Source of the DNA: Streptomyces galbus
GTDB taxonomy: Bacteria > Actinomycetota > Actinomycetes > Streptomycetales > Streptomycetaceae
Length of the DNA: 64,000 bases
Direction of reading: 5' to 3'
Assembly (NCBI RefSeq): GCF_005280195.1
Contig: NZ_SZPR01000018.1
Span: 217,524-281,523 of the forward strand
Part shown: positions 7,009 through 15,283 of the stretch, one piece after another
Numbering within the stretch: the stretch's first letter is position 1
Layout: every line of letters begins with the position of its first letter
The notes under the pieces: generated by a model
Told to the model about the DNA's origin: nothing
The model's input: only the letters and a program-made list of their open reading frames with translations
The model's database searches: none
Position numbers and translations under genes: made by a program

Positions 7009-8151
7009 ATGAGCGTGGGGACGAGCAGCACACCGGGTGGCCGGGACGCGCGGCACCCGCCGGGGGCCGCCCCGCCCGGCGCCGCCGCGTCCGCCCCGGA
7101 CACCGACCCCGACGACCTCCCCGACGGGCTCGTCGTCGCGGACGAGCACGGCCGCGTCGTCCGCTTCAACGCCGCCGCCGAGCGCATCACCGCCACCCGG
7201 GCCGCCGACGCCCTCGGACAGCCGCTGGAGAAGGCGCTGCCGCTGGAGGACCTGGAGGGCCGGCGCTGGTGGCAGCTCACCGACCCCTACGGCGGACTCG
7301 CCATCCGGGTGCGCCAGCCCGAGCGCAACCTCCTGCTCCCCGGCGGCCGGGAGGTCCTCGTCACCGCCCGCTACGTCCGCGCCCGCCCCACCGGCCCCGT
7401 GCGGCGCGTCGTCGTCAGCCTGCGCGACACCGAGGCCCGCCGCCGCACCGAGCGCTCCCACGCCGAGCTGATCGCCACCGTCGCCCACGAACTGCGCTCG
7501 CCCCTGACCTCCGTGAAGGGCTTCACCGCCACCCTGCTCGCCAAGTGGCACCGTTTCACCGACGACCAGAAGCGCCTGATGCTGGAGACCGTCGACGCCG
7601 ACGCCGACCGCGTCACCCGGCTCATCGCCGAACTGCTCGACATCTCCCGCATCGACAGCGGACGCCTGGAGGTGCGCCGCCAGCCCGTCGACATGGGCGC
7701 CGCCGTCGGCCGCCACATCCAGGCCTACGTCGCCGCCGGCCAGCCCGCCGACCGCTTCCTGCTGCGTATCGAGCAGCCCCTGCCCGCGCTGTGGGCCGAC
7801 CCCGACAAGATCGACCAGGTGCTCAGCAACCTCATCGAAAATGCGGTGCGGCACGGCGAGGGAACCGTCACCATCGACATCACGCCCGCCGCGTCCCCCC
7901 GTGAGGGGGAGGACACCGGCACGTCGGTCACCGTGAGCGACGAGGGCGCCGGCATCCCGGAGGAGTCCATGAACCGCGTCTTCACCCGCTTCTGGCGGGG
8001 CAGCAAGCGCGGCGGCACGGGCCTCGGGCTGTACATCGTCAAGGGCATCGTGGAGGCCCACGGCGGTGTCATCACGGTCGGCCGCGCCCCCGGCGGCGGC
8101 GCCGAGTTCCGATTTACGTTGCCCGTGGCGGCACCGGCGTACCTCACCTGA
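7009..8151 (+). CDS. Cytosolic PAS-domain sensor histidine kinase, orphan
   Basis: A 380-residue protein without membrane segments. A PAS domain covers about 40-140 (LPDGLVVADEHGRVVRFN ... ALPLEDLEG). HisKA follows with the phospho-acceptor His160 in TVAHELRSPLTSVKGF, then the HATPase domain with N box (QVLSNLIENAVRHG), G1 (VSDEGAGIP) and G2 (GTGLGLYIVKG). It should sense a soluble signal and phosphorylate a response regulator, but no regulator gene is adjacent, so the partner lies elsewhere. It sits between the methyltransferase and pheST, on the same strand, probably with its own promoter. Confidence 0.88.
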   Translation: MSVGTSSTPGGRDARHPPGAAPPGAAASAPDTDPDDLPDGLVVADEHGRVVRFNAAAERITATRAADALGQPLEKALPLEDLEGRRWWQLTDPYGGLAIRVRQPERNLLLPGGREVLVTARYVRARPTGPVRRVVVSLRDTEARRRTERSHAELIATVAHELRSPLTSVKGFTATLLAKWHRFTDDQKRLMLETVDADADRVTRLIAELLDISRIDSGRLEVRRQPVDMGAAVGRHIQAYVAAGQPADRFLLRIEQPLPALWADPDKIDQVLSNLIENAVRHGEGTVTIDITPAASPREGEDTGTSVTVSDEGAGIPEESMNRVFTRFWRGSKRGGTGLGLYIVKGIVEAHGGVITVGRAPGGGAEFRFTLPVAAPAYLT

Positions 8152-8197
8152 GACCCGGCCCCGGCCCCACGGGCGCATTCGCTCACCTCAACCCCGT

Positions 8198-8203
8198 TAG
8201 ACT
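8198..8203 (+). promoter_or_regulatory. Candidate -10 element (TAGACT) of pheST
   Basis: TAGACT lies about 97 nt before the pheS start. The transcript would carry a roughly 90-nt leader. I see no T-box, no run of Phe codons and no terminator hairpin in it. Confidence 0.45.
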
Positions 8204-8299
8204 CGGCGTTTGGCACCTTTGTGTCCTGCACACGGCCCTTGGAGCGACGCAGAGCCGGTCACGGGGACCATCCGCCAGCCAACGGAAGCACGGGAAGAG

Positions 8300-9421
8300 A
8301 TGTCGGCACCCAATAAGTCGTACGACCCAGTCGAGGTCGAGGCGTTGAAACCGGAAGAGATCGAGCGCATGCGGGACGAGGCGCTCGCCGCCTTCGCCGC
8401 CGCGGACTCCCTCGACGCGCTCCAGGAGGCCAAGGTCGCCCACACCGGGGGCACCTCCCCGCTGGCGCTCGCCAACCGCGAGATCGGCGCCCTGCCCCCG
8501 CACGCCAAGGCCGACGCCGGCAAGCGCGTGGGCCAGGCCCGCGGCGCCGTGAACAAGGCCCTCGCCGCCCGCCAGGCCGAGCTGGAGGCCGAGCGCGACG
8601 CCCGCGTGCTGGTCGAGGAGTCGGTGGACGTCACCCTGCCGTACGACCGCGTCCCGGCCGGCGCCCGCCACCCGCTCACCACGCTCTCGGAGCGCATCGA
8701 GGACATCTTCGTGGCCATGGGCTACGAGGTCGCCGAGGGCCCCCAGGTCGAAGCCGAGTGGTTCAACTTCGACGCCCTGAACATCGGCCCGGACCACCCG
8801 GCCCGCGGCGAGGCGGACACCTTCTTCGTGCAGGGCCCGGACGGCGGCGCCGACTCGGGCGTGGTGCTGCGCACCCACACCTCGCCCGTGCAGATCCGCT
8901 CCCTGCTGGAGCGCGAGCTGCCGGTCTACGTGATCTGCCCCGGCCGCGTGTACCGCACCGACGAGCTGGACGCCACGCACACCCCGGTCTTCCACCAGGT
9001 CGAGCTGCTCGCCGTCGACGAGGGCCTGACCATGGCCGACCTCAAGGGCACCCTGGACCACATGGTCCAGTCGCTGTTCGGCGAGGGCATGAAGACCCGG
9101 CTGCGGCCGAACTTCTTCCCGTTCACCGAGCCGTCCGCCGAGATGGACATGGTGTGCTACGTCTGCCGCGGCGAGTCCGTCGGCAACCCGGACCGCCCCT
9201 GCCGCACCTGCTCCTCCGAGGGCTGGATCGAGCTGGGCGGCTGCGGCATGGTCAACCCGCGGGTGCTCACCGCCTGCGGCGTCGACCCGGAGAAGTACAG
9301 CGGCTTCGCCTTCGGGTTCGGCATCGAGCGGATGCTGATGTTCCGCCACAACGTCGAGGACATGCGAGACATGGTCGAGGGTGACGTCCGGTTCACCCGG
9401 CCGTTCGGGATGGAGATCTGA
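8300..9421 (+). CDS. pheS: Phenylalanyl-tRNA synthetase alpha subunit
   Basis: A 373-residue class II aaRS catalytic subunit. An N-terminal coiled-coil arm (about 10-105) is followed by motif 1 and the catalytic core: motif 2 (RVYRTDELDATHTPVFHQVE) and motif 3 (GFAFGFGIERMLMFRH). It joins Phe to tRNA-Phe as an alpha2-beta2 enzyme with PheT. A Cys-rich loop (CYVCRGESV ... CRTCSSEG) is present, as in other actinobacterial PheS. Start ATG 8300 is preceded by GGGAAGAG. The TGA stop overlaps the pheT ATG by one base, so the two subunits are translationally coupled. Confidence 0.96.
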   Translation: MSAPNKSYDPVEVEALKPEEIERMRDEALAAFAAADSLDALQEAKVAHTGGTSPLALANREIGALPPHAKADAGKRVGQARGAVNKALAARQAELEAERDARVLVEESVDVTLPYDRVPAGARHPLTTLSERIEDIFVAMGYEVAEGPQVEAEWFNFDALNIGPDHPARGEADTFFVQGPDGGADSGVVLRTHTSPVQIRSLLERELPVYVICPGRVYRTDELDATHTPVFHQVELLAVDEGLTMADLKGTLDHMVQSLFGEGMKTRLRPNFFPFTEPSAEMDMVCYVCRGESVGNPDRPCRTCSSEGWIELGGCGMVNPRVLTACGVDPEKYSGFAFGFGIERMLMFRHNVEDMRDMVEGDVRFTRPFGMEI

Positions 9422-11934
9422 TGCGGGTCCCGCTTTCCTGGCTGCGGGAGTACGTCGACCTGCCGGCCACCGAGACCGGCCGCGACGTCCAGGCCAAGCT
9501 GATCTCGGCGGGTCTGGAGGTCGAGACGGTCGAGCAGCTCGGCCACGACCTCAAGGGCCCCCTGGTGGTGGGCCAGGTGCTCACCATCGAGGAGCTGGAG
9601 GGCTTCAAGAAGCCGATCCGCTTCTGCACCGTCGACGTCGGCGCGGCCAACGGCACGGGTGAGCCCCAGGAGATCGTCTGCGGCGCCCGCAACTTCGCCG
9701 TCGGCGACAAGGTCGTGGTCGTGCTCCCCGGCGCGGTGCTGCCCGGCGGCTTCGCCATCGCCGCGCGCAAGACCTACGGCAAGACCTCCCACGGCATGAT
9801 CTGCTCCAGCGACGAGCTGGGCATGGGCGACGACGGCAGCAAGGGCATCATCGTGCTGCCGCCCGAGACCGAGGTCGGCCGGGACGCCGTCGAACTGCTC
9901 GAACTGGTCGACGAGGTCCTGGACATCGCCGTCACCGCCAACCGCGGCGACTGCCTGTCCATCCGCGGCGTCGCCCGCGAGACCGCCATCGCCTACGGCC
10001 TGCCGCTGCGCGACCCCGCGCTGCTCGACGTGCCCGCGCCCAACGCGTACGGCTACCCGGTCCAGGTCACCGACCCGGCCGGCTGCGACCGCTTCACCGC
10101 CCGCACGGTCAGCGGCCTCAGCCCCGAGGCCCGCTCGCCGATCTGGCTCCAGCGCCGGCTGCAGAAGGTCGGCATGCGCCCGATCTCGCTCGCCGTCGAC
10201 GTCACCAACTACGTGATGATGGAGCTGGGCCAGCCCCTGCACGCCTACGACCGCACGCTGGTCCAGGGCACCATCGGCGTGCGCCGCGCCCAGGAGGGCG
10301 AGAAGCTCGTCACCCTCGACGGCGTCGAGCGCACCCTGCACGCCGAGGACCTGGTCATCACCGACGACCGCGGCCCCATCGGCCTCGCGGGCGTGATGGG
10401 CGGCGCCAACACCGAGATCGCCGACCACGACGACCTCGAGAACGCCACCAGCGACGTCGTGATCGAGGCGGCGCACTTCAACGCGGTCTCCATCGCCCGG
10501 ACGGCCCGCCGCCACAAGCTGTCCTCGGAGGCGTCCCGCCGCTTCGAGCGGGGCGTCGACCCGCAGGCCGCGGCGGCCGCCGCGCAGCGCACCGTCGACC
10601 TGCTGGTCCTGCTCGCGGGCGGCACGGCCGACGCCGGCGTCACCGAGATCGTCGCGCCGTCGGCGCCGCACACGATCACCGTCCCGGCGAACCACCCCGA
10701 CCGCGTCGCGGGCGTCGACTACGGCCGCGAGACCGTGGTGCGCCGGCTGCAGGAGATCGGCTGCGACGTGTACGGGCAGGACGAGCTGATCGTCACCGCC
10801 CCGTCCTGGCGGCCCGACCTCCTGGAGGCCAACGACCTGGCGGAGGAGGTCATCCGCCTGGAGGGCTACGAGAACCTGCCCTCCACGCTGCCCAAGCCGC
10901 CCTCCGGCCGCGGCCTGACCCACCGCCAGCGGCTGCACCGCCGCGTCGGCCGCGCCCTGGCCGGCGCCGGCTACGTCGAGGCGCCGAACTACCCCTTCGT
11001 CAGCGAGCAGGTGTTCGACCAGCTCGGCCTCGAGGCCGACGACCCGGCCCGCCGGGTCGTGAAGCTGGTCAACCCGCTCAACGACGAGGAGCCGGCGCTG
11101 CGCACCTCGCTGCTGCCGGGCCTGCTCGGCGCGCTGCGGCGCAACGACGGCCGTGGCTCGCACGACCTGGCCCTCTTCGAGACCGGCCTGGTCTTCCAGC
11201 CGCGCGAGGAGCAGCGGGCCGCCGGGCACCTGCCCGTCGACCGGCGGCCCACCGACGAGGAGCTCGCCGCGCTCGACGCCGTGCTCCCCGAGCAGCCGCG
11301 CCACGTCGCCGTGGTCCTCGCGGGCGCCCGCGAGCAGGCCGGCTGGTGGGGCGAGGGCCGCCCGGCCGGCTGGGCCGACGCGGTCGAGGCGGGCCGCCTG
11401 GCCGCGCGCGAGGCCGGTGCCGCACTCGGCGTCCGCAAGGGCCAGTACGGTCCGTGGCACCCGGGCCGGTGCGCCGAGTTCGTGGTCGTCCTGGACGGCG
11501 CGGAGCGGGTCGTCGGCCACGCCGGCGAGCTGCACCCGCGCGTGCTGAAGGCGCTGGGGCTGCCCGCGCGCACCTGCGCGATGGAGATCGACCTGGACGT
11601 CCTGGAGCGGGTCGGCGACGACACGCCGCAGGCGCCCGGCATCTCCACGTTCCCCGTCGCCACGCAGGACGTCGCCCTGGTGGTCGACAAGCCGGTCCCG
11701 GCCGCCGAGGTGGAGGCCGCGCTGCGCGAGGGCGCCGGTGCACTCCTGGAGGCCATCCGGCTGTTCGACGTGTACGAGAACGAGGAGCAGCTCGGCGACG
11801 GCAAGAAGTCCCTGGCCTACGCGCTGCGGTTCCGCGCGGCGGACCGGACGCTCACCGTGGACGAGGCCTCGGCGGCCCGCGACGCCGCCGTCGCCCTCGC
11901 CGGGGAGCGCACCGGAGCGGTGCTGCGGGGCTGA
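9421..11934 (+). CDS. pheT: Phenylalanyl-tRNA synthetase beta subunit
   Basis: An 837-residue beta subunit of full family length. Order of domains: N-terminal and tRNA-binding OB fold (residues 40-155, HGMICSSDELGMGDDGSKG), B3/B4 editing domain, B5 domain, catalytic-like core without aminoacylation motifs, and the C-terminal FDX-ACB anticodon-binding domain (TFPVATQDVALVVDKPVPAAE to the end). It recognises tRNA-Phe and removes mischarged Tyr. TGATG overlap with pheS. A long hairpin terminates transcription 25 nt downstream. Confidence 0.96.
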   Translation: MRVPLSWLREYVDLPATETGRDVQAKLISAGLEVETVEQLGHDLKGPLVVGQVLTIEELEGFKKPIRFCTVDVGAANGTGEPQEIVCGARNFAVGDKVVVVLPGAVLPGGFAIAARKTYGKTSHGMICSSDELGMGDDGSKGIIVLPPETEVGRDAVELLELVDEVLDIAVTANRGDCLSIRGVARETAIAYGLPLRDPALLDVPAPNAYGYPVQVTDPAGCDRFTARTVSGLSPEARSPIWLQRRLQKVGMRPISLAVDVTNYVMMELGQPLHAYDRTLVQGTIGVRRAQEGEKLVTLDGVERTLHAEDLVITDDRGPIGLAGVMGGANTEIADHDDLENATSDVVIEAAHFNAVSIARTARRHKLSSEASRRFERGVDPQAAAAAAQRTVDLLVLLAGGTADAGVTEIVAPSAPHTITVPANHPDRVAGVDYGRETVVRRLQEIGCDVYGQDELIVTAPSWRPDLLEANDLAEEVIRLEGYENLPSTLPKPPSGRGLTHRQRLHRRVGRALAGAGYVEAPNYPFVSEQVFDQLGLEADDPARRVVKLVNPLNDEEPALRTSLLPGLLGALRRNDGRGSHDLALFETGLVFQPREEQRAAGHLPVDRRPTDEELAALDAVLPEQPRHVAVVLAGAREQAGWWGEGRPAGWADAVEAGRLAAREAGAALGVRKGQYGPWHPGRCAEFVVVLDGAERVVGHAGELHPRVLKALGLPARTCAMEIDLDVLERVGDDTPQAPGISTFPVATQDVALVVDKPVPAAEVEAALREGAGALLEAIRLFDVYENEEQLGDGKKSLAYALRFRAADRTLTVDEASAARDAAVALAGERTGAVLRG

Positions 11935-11958
11935 TCCGTCCCCCGCAGGGGTCCCGCA

Positions 11959-11993
11959 GGCGGCCGGTCACGACGCGTTCGTGGCCGGCCGCC
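11959..11993 (+). terminator. Terminator of pheST
   Basis: A 15-bp stem (11959-11973 with 11979-11993, one G-U pair) around a 5-nt loop starts 25 nt after pheT. No T-run follows, which is usual in Streptomyces. Confidence 0.75.
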
Positions 11994-12111
11994 CGCGTGC
12001 GGACGCCGGGCCGCCAGTTGTACGAGGGGGAGCCGGCGGCCCGGCACCTCAGTCAACCGGCCCGGCCACACAGCGCGACAGCGCGCACACGCGCCGGATG
12101 CGCGCACTCCG

Positions 12112-12128
12112 TTCACACCCCGTGTGAA
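12112..12128 (+). promoter_or_regulatory. Palindromic operator candidate before the NsdA-like gene
   Basis: TTCACAC-CCC-GTGTGAA, a perfect inverted repeat with a 3-bp centre, ends 11 bp before a TACCCT -10 element (12140-12145), so it covers the -35 region. It is a good candidate for repression, possibly autorepression by the downstream HTH protein. Confidence 0.5.
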
Positions 12129-12139
12129 GGCGGACGCAC

Positions 12140-12145
12140 TACCCT
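12140..12145 (+). promoter_or_regulatory. Candidate -10 element (TACCCT)
   Basis: TACCCT lies 29 nt before ATG 12175. The short leader carries GGGGGG as a weak ribosome binding site. Confidence 0.45.
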
Positions 12146-12174
12146 GTCCGCACTGAACCACCCGGGGGGCACCC

Positions 12175-13515
12175 ATGCAGCCCAACACTCTCCTCGACGC
12201 GATCCTGGACGAGGCGGGGATCTCCCACGCCGGCCTCGCCGCCCACGTCAACCAGGCCGGACGCGCCCGAGGGCTCCAGCTCCGCTACGAACACACCGCC
12301 GTGGCCCGCTGGCTGAAGGGCCAGCGGCCGCGCGGCCAGGTCCCCGACCTGATCTGCGAGGTGCTCGCCGCCCGGCTGCACCGCACGGTCACCCTCGACG
12401 ACATCGGCCTCGGTGTGCCGGGGGAGCCGGCCGGCCCGCACGGCACCTCCCTGTCCGGCTTCGTCGAGCGGGCCACCGCGCTGTGGCGCTCCGACGAGCA
12501 GCAGCGCCCCCACCTCCTCGGCGCCCCCGCGGTCACCGGGACGCCGGCCGTGATGCCGGTGTGGGAGTGGGAGAACCCGCCCGAGGACGTCGACGTCTCC
12601 CGCGGGGGCCGGCACCGGGTCACCCCGGCCGACCTGGACACCCTGCGCGCGGCCCGCAGCCACTACGAGCTGATGTACCGCAAGGCGGGCGGCATCGCGA
12701 CCCGGTCCCGCATAGTCGGCTTCCTCAACGCCGAGGCCGCGCCGCTGCTGCGCGGCAGCTACACCGACGCCACCGGTCGCCAACTGCACCGCGCCACGGG
12801 CGGGCTGGTGGCGATCGCCGGGATCTGCGCGTACGACTCCGACGCGCACGGGCTCGCCCAGCGCTACTTCCACCAGGCGCTGCGGCTGGCCAAGGCCAGC
12901 GGCGACCGGGGACTCGGGGCGTACGTGATCGCGCTGCTGGTCAACCAGGCGCTGTTCCTGCGGGAGTTCCGCCAGGCCGTCGCGTTCGCGGAGGCCGCGC
13001 TGCGGGCCGCGGGCAAGCACATCACCCCCGCGCTCGCCTCCGATCTGTACGCGATGCAGGCCAAGGCGTACGCGCACCTCGGTGACGGCACGAGCGCGCT
13101 CTCCTGCATCCGGCGGGCGGAGACGGCGGCCGAGCACATCCGGCGCGGGTACGAACCCGACGAGACCGGCTACGTCCAGCCGGGCCTGGTCAACGTCCAG
13201 GTGGCGGAGGCCCTGTTGAGCCTCGGCGAGCTGGCCGCGGCCGCCGAGCACGCGGCGGCCGCGGTGGACACTCCGGCGCACGACCGGGGCCGGGTGCACC
13301 GGCTGGCCATGCTCAGCACGATCGAGCTGCGCCAGGGCCACGCCGACCGGGCGGTGGCGACGGCGGTGCGGATGGCCGAGGCGGCCCGCGGGATGGAGTC
13401 GCAGCGGCTGCGCGACCGGCTGCGCACGGTACGCGAGCACCTGGTGCGCAGCGGCTGCGCCGGAACGGCCGAGGCCGCCGAACTCATCGACGGAGCGCTG
13501 CGCGTGCCGATCTAG
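12175..13515 (+). CDS. NsdA-like HTH/TPR regulatory protein
   Basis: A 446-residue protein. Residues 1-80 hold an HTH of the kind seen in Streptomyces NsdA-type regulators (LLDAILDEAGISHAGLAAHVN ... YEHTAVARWLKG). Residues about 170-420 are alpha-helical repeats resembling TPRs (GLAQRYFHQALRLAKASGD, FAEAALRAAGKHI, LGDGTSALSCIRRAE). NsdA in S. coelicolor is a negative regulator of sporulation and antibiotic production; this member's targets are unknown. It has its own promoter with a palindromic operator candidate. The gene is followed by a Nudix hydrolase on the same strand, 111 nt away. Confidence 0.75.
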   Translation: MQPNTLLDAILDEAGISHAGLAAHVNQAGRARGLQLRYEHTAVARWLKGQRPRGQVPDLICEVLAARLHRTVTLDDIGLGVPGEPAGPHGTSLSGFVERATALWRSDEQQRPHLLGAPAVTGTPAVMPVWEWENPPEDVDVSRGGRHRVTPADLDTLRAARSHYELMYRKAGGIATRSRIVGFLNAEAAPLLRGSYTDATGRQLHRATGGLVAIAGICAYDSDAHGLAQRYFHQALRLAKASGDRGLGAYVIALLVNQALFLREFRQAVAFAEAALRAAGKHITPALASDLYAMQAKAYAHLGDGTSALSCIRRAETAAEHIRRGYEPDETGYVQPGLVNVQVAEALLSLGELAAAAEHAAAAVDTPAHDRGRVHRLAMLSTIELRQGHADRAVATAVRMAEAARGMESQRLRDRLRTVREHLVRSGCAGTAEAAELIDGALRVPI

Positions 13516-13626
13516 TGTGCCTCGGCGGAGACCGCTCGGCGGGGACCCATGGACCGGAAGCGCTCTGTGGGTCGTCCGCGTCCCTGCTGCGATATTGCCC
13601 CTGACTCGACGGAAGGTGGCAGAACC

Positions 13627-14157
13627 GTGCAGTGGACGAAACAAAACGAACAAACCGTGTATGAGAACCGCTGGTTCCGGGTCAACCTGGCCGATGTGAC
13701 GCTCCCGGACGGCCGGCACCTCGACCACTTCCTGATCCGCCTGCGGCCGGTCGCGGTGGCCACGGTCGTGAACGACGCCAACGAGGTCCTGCTCCTGTGG
13801 CGCCACCGCTTCATCACCGACAGCTGGGGCTGGGAACTGGCCGCCGGCGTCGTCGAGGACGGCGAGGACGTCGCCGGTGCGGCGGCCCGGGAACTGGAGG
13901 AGGAGACCGGCTGGCGGCCGGGGGCCCTGCACCACCTGATGACCGTGGAGCCGTCCAACGGCCTCAGTGACGCCCGGCACCACATCTACTGGTCGGACCG
14001 GGGCGAGTACCTCGGGCACCCGGTGGACGACTTCGAGTCGGACCGCCGCGCCTGGGTCCCGCTCAAGCTGGTCCCGGACCTGATCGCGCGGGGGGAGGTA
14101 CCGGCCGCCAACATGGCGGCGGCGTTACTGCTCCTGCACCACCTCCGGCTCGGCTGA
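13627..14157 (+). CDS. Nudix hydrolase
   Basis: A 176-residue protein with a complete Nudix box at residues 74-96 (G-x5-E-x7-REL-x-EE-x-GW: GVVEDG ... RELEEETGW). The flanking layout (VYENRWFRVNLADVTLPDG, then WVPLKLVPDLIARGEV) resembles ADP-ribose or nucleoside-diphosphate-sugar pyrophosphatases. Metal-dependent cleavage of an X-linked nucleoside diphosphate is expected, but the substrate is not readable. GTG 13627 is chosen because AAGGTGG stands 7 nt upstream. The N-terminus has an unusual A-rich codon stretch (AAACAAAACGAACAAACC), often seen at starts to limit mRNA structure. Confidence 0.85.
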   Translation: MQWTKQNEQTVYENRWFRVNLADVTLPDGRHLDHFLIRLRPVAVATVVNDANEVLLLWRHRFITDSWGWELAAGVVEDGEDVAGAAARELEEETGWRPGALHHLMTVEPSNGLSDARHHIYWSDRGEYLGHPVDDFESDRRAWVPLKLVPDLIARGEVPAANMAAALLLLHHLRLG

Positions 14158-14185
14158 CCGGCGGCGGCGCGACGCGGGGCACGGA

Positions 14186-14216
14186 ACGGGCCCGGCACCC
14201 CAGGTGCCGGGCCCGT
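14186..14216. terminator. Bidirectional terminator between Nudix gene and hbd
   Basis: A perfect 14-bp stem (14186-14199 with 14203-14216) with a 3-nt loop sits between two convergent genes and can serve both. Confidence 0.8.
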
Positions 14217-14233
14217 CACCCGCGTCAGCGCGG

Positions 14234-15091
14234 TCAGTACGTGTAGAAGCCCGAGCCGGTCTTGCGGCCCAGCCGGCCCGCGTCGACCATCCGCTGGAGC
14301 AGCGGGGGAGCGGAGTACAGCGGCTCCTTGTACTCGGCGTACATGGAGTTGGCGATGGAGACGATGGTGTCCAGACCGATCAGGTCGGACAGCTTCAGCG
14401 GGCCCATCGGGTGGGCGCAGCCCATCTCCATGCCGTTGTCGATGTCCTCGCGGCTGGCGATGCCCGACTCGAACATCCGGATCGCGGACAGCAGGTACGG
14501 CACCAGCAGCGCGTTCACCACGAAGCCCGAGCGGTCCTGGGCGCGGATCGCGTGCTTGCCGAGCACCTTCTCGGCGAAGACCTGCGCCCGGCTGAGCGTG
14601 CCCTCGGAGGTGGTGAGCGCCGGGATCAGCTCGACGAGCTGCTGCACCGGGGCCGGGTTGAAGAAGTGGATGCCGACGACGTGGTCGGGGCGCGAGGTGG
14701 CGACCGCCAGCTTGACCAGCGGGATGGAGGAGGTGTTGGAGGCGAGGATCGCGTCCGGGCGGGTCACCACCTGGTCGAGGACCTGGAAGATCTCCGTCTT
14801 GACCTGCTCGTTCTCGACGACCGCCTCGATGACCAGGTCGCGGTCGGCGAACTCGCCGAGGTCGGTGGTGAAGCTCAGGCGCGCCTGCGTGGCGTCCCGC
14901 TCCTCCGCCGTGATCTTGCCGCGCTCGGCGGCCTTCGCCAGGGAGTTGAACAGCCGGGTACGGCCGATCTCCAGGGCCTCGCCGGTGGTCTCGGCGACCT
15001 TGACGTCCAGACCGGCACGGGCGCAGACCTCGGCGATGCCCGCTCCCATCTGGCCGCAGCCCACCACTCCCACGCGTTCGATGTCGGTCAC
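14234..15091 (-). CDS. 3-hydroxybutyryl-CoA dehydrogenase
   Basis: A 285-residue enzyme that reversibly oxidises 3-hydroxyacyl-CoA with NAD(P). The Rossmann motif VGCGQMGAGIAE starts at residue 9, IEAVVENEQVK and SNTSS follow, the catalytic His is in GIHFFNPAP, and the C-terminal helical domain ends in GRKTGSGFYTY. Length and layout match FadB2/Hbd single-function enzymes. In Streptomyces it serves fatty-acid degradation or butyryl-CoA supply. It is monocistronic and diverges from the glycosidase-like gene across a 192-bp region with an inverted-repeat candidate operator. Confidence 0.92.
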   Translation of the reverse strand: MTDIERVGVVGCGQMGAGIAEVCARAGLDVKVAETTGEALEIGRTRLFNSLAKAAERGKITAEERDATQARLSFTTDLGEFADRDLVIEAVVENEQVKTEIFQVLDQVVTRPDAILASNTSSIPLVKLAVATSRPDHVVGIHFFNPAPVQQLVELIPALTTSEGTLSRAQVFAEKVLGKHAIRAQDRSGFVVNALLVPYLLSAIRMFESGIASREDIDNGMEMGCAHPMGPLKLSDLIGLDTIVSIANSMYAEYKEPLYSAPPLLQRMVDAGRLGRKTGSGFYTY

Positions 15092-15182
15092 GTCGTCCCC
15101 TTTGCTGCGGTTTGCCGCATTCGCTGCGTCTCCGGCCGTCCGCGGGTCTCCCGGTACGGCGCCCTGCTCCGATCGTGCACGT

Positions 15183-15194
15183 TACTAGCAAGTA
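15183..15194. promoter_or_regulatory. Inverted repeat in divergent intergenic region (TACT-N4-AGTA)
   Basis: TACTAGCAAGTA contains matching TACT/AGTA half-sites and lies 92 bp upstream of hbd and 90 bp upstream of the divergent gene. TACT/AGTA half-sites are common in TetR-family operators of acyl-CoA metabolism. A GATCGATC palindrome follows at once (15200-15207). Confidence 0.3.
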
Positions 15195-15283
15195 TCGATG
15201 ATCGATCGCCGGGGTGGGGGCATGCTGGGCGCCGACGCGATCCGTGACCGCACGGATCCACCGAGTCTCGGGGGCGTGTGCCC

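Noticed and set aside
8204..8299. T-box or Phe-codon attenuator before pheS
   Set aside because: No T-box sequence, only two scattered Phe codons, no leader ORF with stop, no terminator hairpin.
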